From contig CAMOQT010000004.1 of assembly GCA_946623145.1 (NCBI GenBank), forward strand, positions 1-39,120: DNA of 39,120 bases, read 5' to 3'. The position numbers and the translations under genes are program-made. Numbering within the stretch: the stretch's first letter is position 1; every line of letters begins with the position of its first letter. The notes beneath the pieces are model-generated. The model made no database searches. It saw nothing but the letters and a program-made list of their open reading frames with translations, and was not told the DNA's origin. Source of the stretch: an uncultured Azospirillum sp. GTDB taxonomy: Bacteria > Pseudomonadota > Alphaproteobacteria > RF32 > CAG-239. Positions 37,346-39,120 of this stretch are shown here, in pieces.

Positions 37346-38197
37346 ATGAAAATTTATGTTCATTTGCATCTGTTTTATACAGAAATGCTCGATGAAATGC
37401 TCTTCTATCTCTCAAACTTATCTTCAAATAGCCAGATTGAGTTTGATTTGTGTGTAACACTTTGTGAGCATAATAAAGATGTAGAAGCGAAAATCTATGC
37501 CTTTAAGGATAATGCTAAAATTCTAATTGTTCCCAATCGTGGATATGATATAGCTCCTTTTTTATTTGCTCTCAAACAAGTTGATTTATCTCAATATGAT
37601 TATTTAATTAAGCTTCACTCTAAACGTGACTTAAAGCAACCAGCTTATTTACCGTGTTGTCGCCTGATTGGATCTCAATGGCGACAAAAATTACTTGAAT
37701 TTATGGCAACGCCACAAAATTTACAAAAAACATTGTCTCGTTTTGAGAAAAAAACTAAGGCTGGAATGTTAACTGCTCCTGAGCTGATTATAAAAGCCAT
37801 TAAAGAAGACCGTCAAGCCATTTCTCGTGCAGAACAAATTATAAAAGATATGGGATTACATCTAAAAAACAAAAATTTTGTCGCCGGTACCATGTTTATT
37901 GCTCGCGCTTCACTTTTTATGCCTTTACAGAAACTTTCCTATACGGCAAATGATTTTGAAGAATTTGATCCGACGCATAGAGGTGGCTCTCTCGCACATG
38001 CTTTTGAACGAGTTTTGGGATTTATGGTTACGGCTCAAGGTTATAAAATTTCATCTTATTCTTCTTTTAATATCATATTTCCGATTAAGTCTTTTTTGTA
38101 TCGTTTTAAAAATTTTATTTTCTATAAACGTATTAATTCTAAAGGTATTTTGCATATCAAAATCTGTAAAATTCCCGTTTATTCAAAAAAAATATAA
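37346..38197 (+). CDS. RgpF-like (rhamnan synthesis protein F family) polysaccharide protein
   Basis: 283 aa; MKIYVHLHLFYTEMLDEMLFYL, VPNRGYDIAPFLFALKQVDLSQYDYLIKLHSKRD, FVAGTMFIARASLF. Confidence 0.78.
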   Translation: MKIYVHLHLFYTEMLDEMLFYLSNLSSNSQIEFDLCVTLCEHNKDVEAKIYAFKDNAKILIVPNRGYDIAPFLFALKQVDLSQYDYLIKLHSKRDLKQPAYLPCCRLIGSQWRQKLLEFMATPQNLQKTLSRFEKKTKAGMLTAPELIIKAIKEDRQAISRAEQIIKDMGLHLKNKNFVAGTMFIARASLFMPLQKLSYTANDFEEFDPTHRGGSLAHAFERVLGFMVTAQGYKISSYSSFNIIFPIKSFLYRFKNFIFYKRINSKGILHIKICKIPVYSKKI

Positions 38198-38231
38198 ATT
38201 ATTTATTTTTTTACTTGAAATTAATTTTTAG

Positions 38232-38261
38232 TTGTTATACATACCTACCCGTATGTATATA
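38232..38261 (+). promoter_or_regulatory. Putative TetR/AcrR-type operator within a sigma70-like promoter
   Basis: Perfect inverted repeat TATACATAC-CTACCC-GTATGTATA (38236-38244/38251-38259), between a possible -35 TTGTTA (38232-38237) and -10 TATATA (38256-38261, 18-nt spacer), just upstream of the tetR-family ATG at 38279. Confidence 0.75.
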
Positions 38262-38278
38262 TAATTGAAAGTTTCATT

Positions 38279-38899
38279 ATGGCACGCCGAACAAAAGAAG
38301 AAGCTGAACAGACACGAAAAGATATATTACAAGCCGCTTTAGATATGTTTTGCGAAAAGGGATACACTCGCACGACCCTTGATGATATTGCCAAAAGCAT
38401 TAACCTTACCAAAGGCGCCGTATATTGGTATTTTCGCAATAAGCCTGATATTTTGAAAGCTCTAATGCTTGAAGATTTTAAAAATACTCAGGCTAAACTT
38501 GACTCTTTTATGTCTTCTCCGCAGACTTTACCGGAGCTGAAACAGCACTTTATGTTTTTGGCAGAAATGGTTGATACGGATAATAATTTCAGAAAATTAC
38601 TCTATTTTTTGTTATTACAGATGGAATGGTCCACCGGACTGATTAATTCTTTTCAAGATGTGATTGAAGAATTAAGCAGACGTCCGAGGCAAACCATTGA
38701 AGATGCTTTAACTTCAGCACAAAATAGTGGACAGATTGTTTCAACTGTTGACGTTAAAGCGTTGGCGTGTACTATTCACGCTGTATGGCACGGTCTGGTC
38801 ATGAATAAACTGCAACACTTAAATAGTGTCAGTTTGAGGCAAACTGTCAATTATAGTTTTGACTTTTTTATTAATGCTATCATAAGCCGAAAGGATTAA
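38279..38899 (+). CDS. TetR/AcrR family transcriptional regulator
   Basis: 206 aa; ARRTKEEAEQTRKDILQAALDMFCEKGYTRTTLDDIAKSINLTKGAVYWYFRNKPDILKALM (AcrR/TtgR-type HTH). Confidence 0.95.
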   Translation: MARRTKEEAEQTRKDILQAALDMFCEKGYTRTTLDDIAKSINLTKGAVYWYFRNKPDILKALMLEDFKNTQAKLDSFMSSPQTLPELKQHFMFLAEMVDTDNNFRKLLYFLLLQMEWSTGLINSFQDVIEELSRRPRQTIEDALTSAQNSGQIVSTVDVKALACTIHAVWHGLVMNKLQHLNSVSLRQTVNYSFDFFINAIISRKD

Positions 38900-38903
38900 A
38901 ATA

Positions 38904-39120
38904 ATGGTTGTTGTCAAAAAAAGAACGATTATTAAAAACTTAGTCATCTTTCTTCTCTGCGGTGCTGCCGGTTGGTATTTGAAAGGGCGTTTAACCCCCC
39001 AATCCGCTATGATGGGAATGATGGGCGGAGGTACACCGTACGTTGTTACGGATAAAGCAACCCTCGAAAATGTTGCTCCACGTAAAGATTTTATCGGCCA
39101 TGTTGAAGCTATTAAAAGTG
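38904..39120 (+). CDS. RND efflux periplasmic adaptor (membrane fusion protein), 5' part only
   Basis: ATG 38904, open to the window end: MVVVKKRTIIKNLVIFLLCGAAGWYLKGRLTPQSAMMGMMGGGTPYVVTDKATLENVAPRKDFIGHVEAIKS; N-terminal anchor plus VxxxDFIGHVEAI typical of the HlyD/AcrA family. Confidence 0.75.
   Translation, partial: MVVVKKRTIIKNLVIFLLCGAAGWYLKGRLTPQSAMMGMMGGGTPYVVTDKATLENVAPRKDFIGHVEAIKS

Noticed and set aside
1-39120. CRISPR arrays, transposons, prophage or defence islands
   Set aside because: No regularly spaced direct repeats, transposase, integrase, phage structural or recognisable defence genes were seen in reading the window.

Overview
AT-rich, gene-dense bacterial chromosome segment, most likely alphaproteobacterial. 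The main indications are a ChpT-like phosphotransferase and the gene order rne / amiC-type amidase / PBP1A / prfB. I can support about 35 protein-coding genes plus a partial tRNA-Tyr at the left edge. Most genes are core functions: murQ, rlmB, gmk, cysS, gltX, prfB, PBP1A, amidase, RNase E, trmFO, hpnCDE, an RND-pump regulator, and CheR/CheY/ChpT signalling. I see no CRISPR array, phage, transposon, rRNA or obvious defence system. The observations most worth a second look are: (1) a structured rne leader of about 400 nt in which one AACTCC segment can pair either with the rne Shine-Dalgarno or with an identical upstream GGAGTT, a possible translational switch; (2) a canonical programmed +1 frameshift in prfB; (3) four of six convergent gene pairs ending in an exact 4-nt TTAR stop-codon overlap; (4) a perfect 9-bp AcrR-like operator palindrome upstream of the tetR/RND genes; (5) an uncharacterised secreted protein next to chpT-cheY-cheR; (6) a triple fusion of ABC permease, GldG-like and DUF4340-like regions; (7) a trmFO-hpnCDE operon with a short HpnE. 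All product names come from reading the translated sequence, with no database search.
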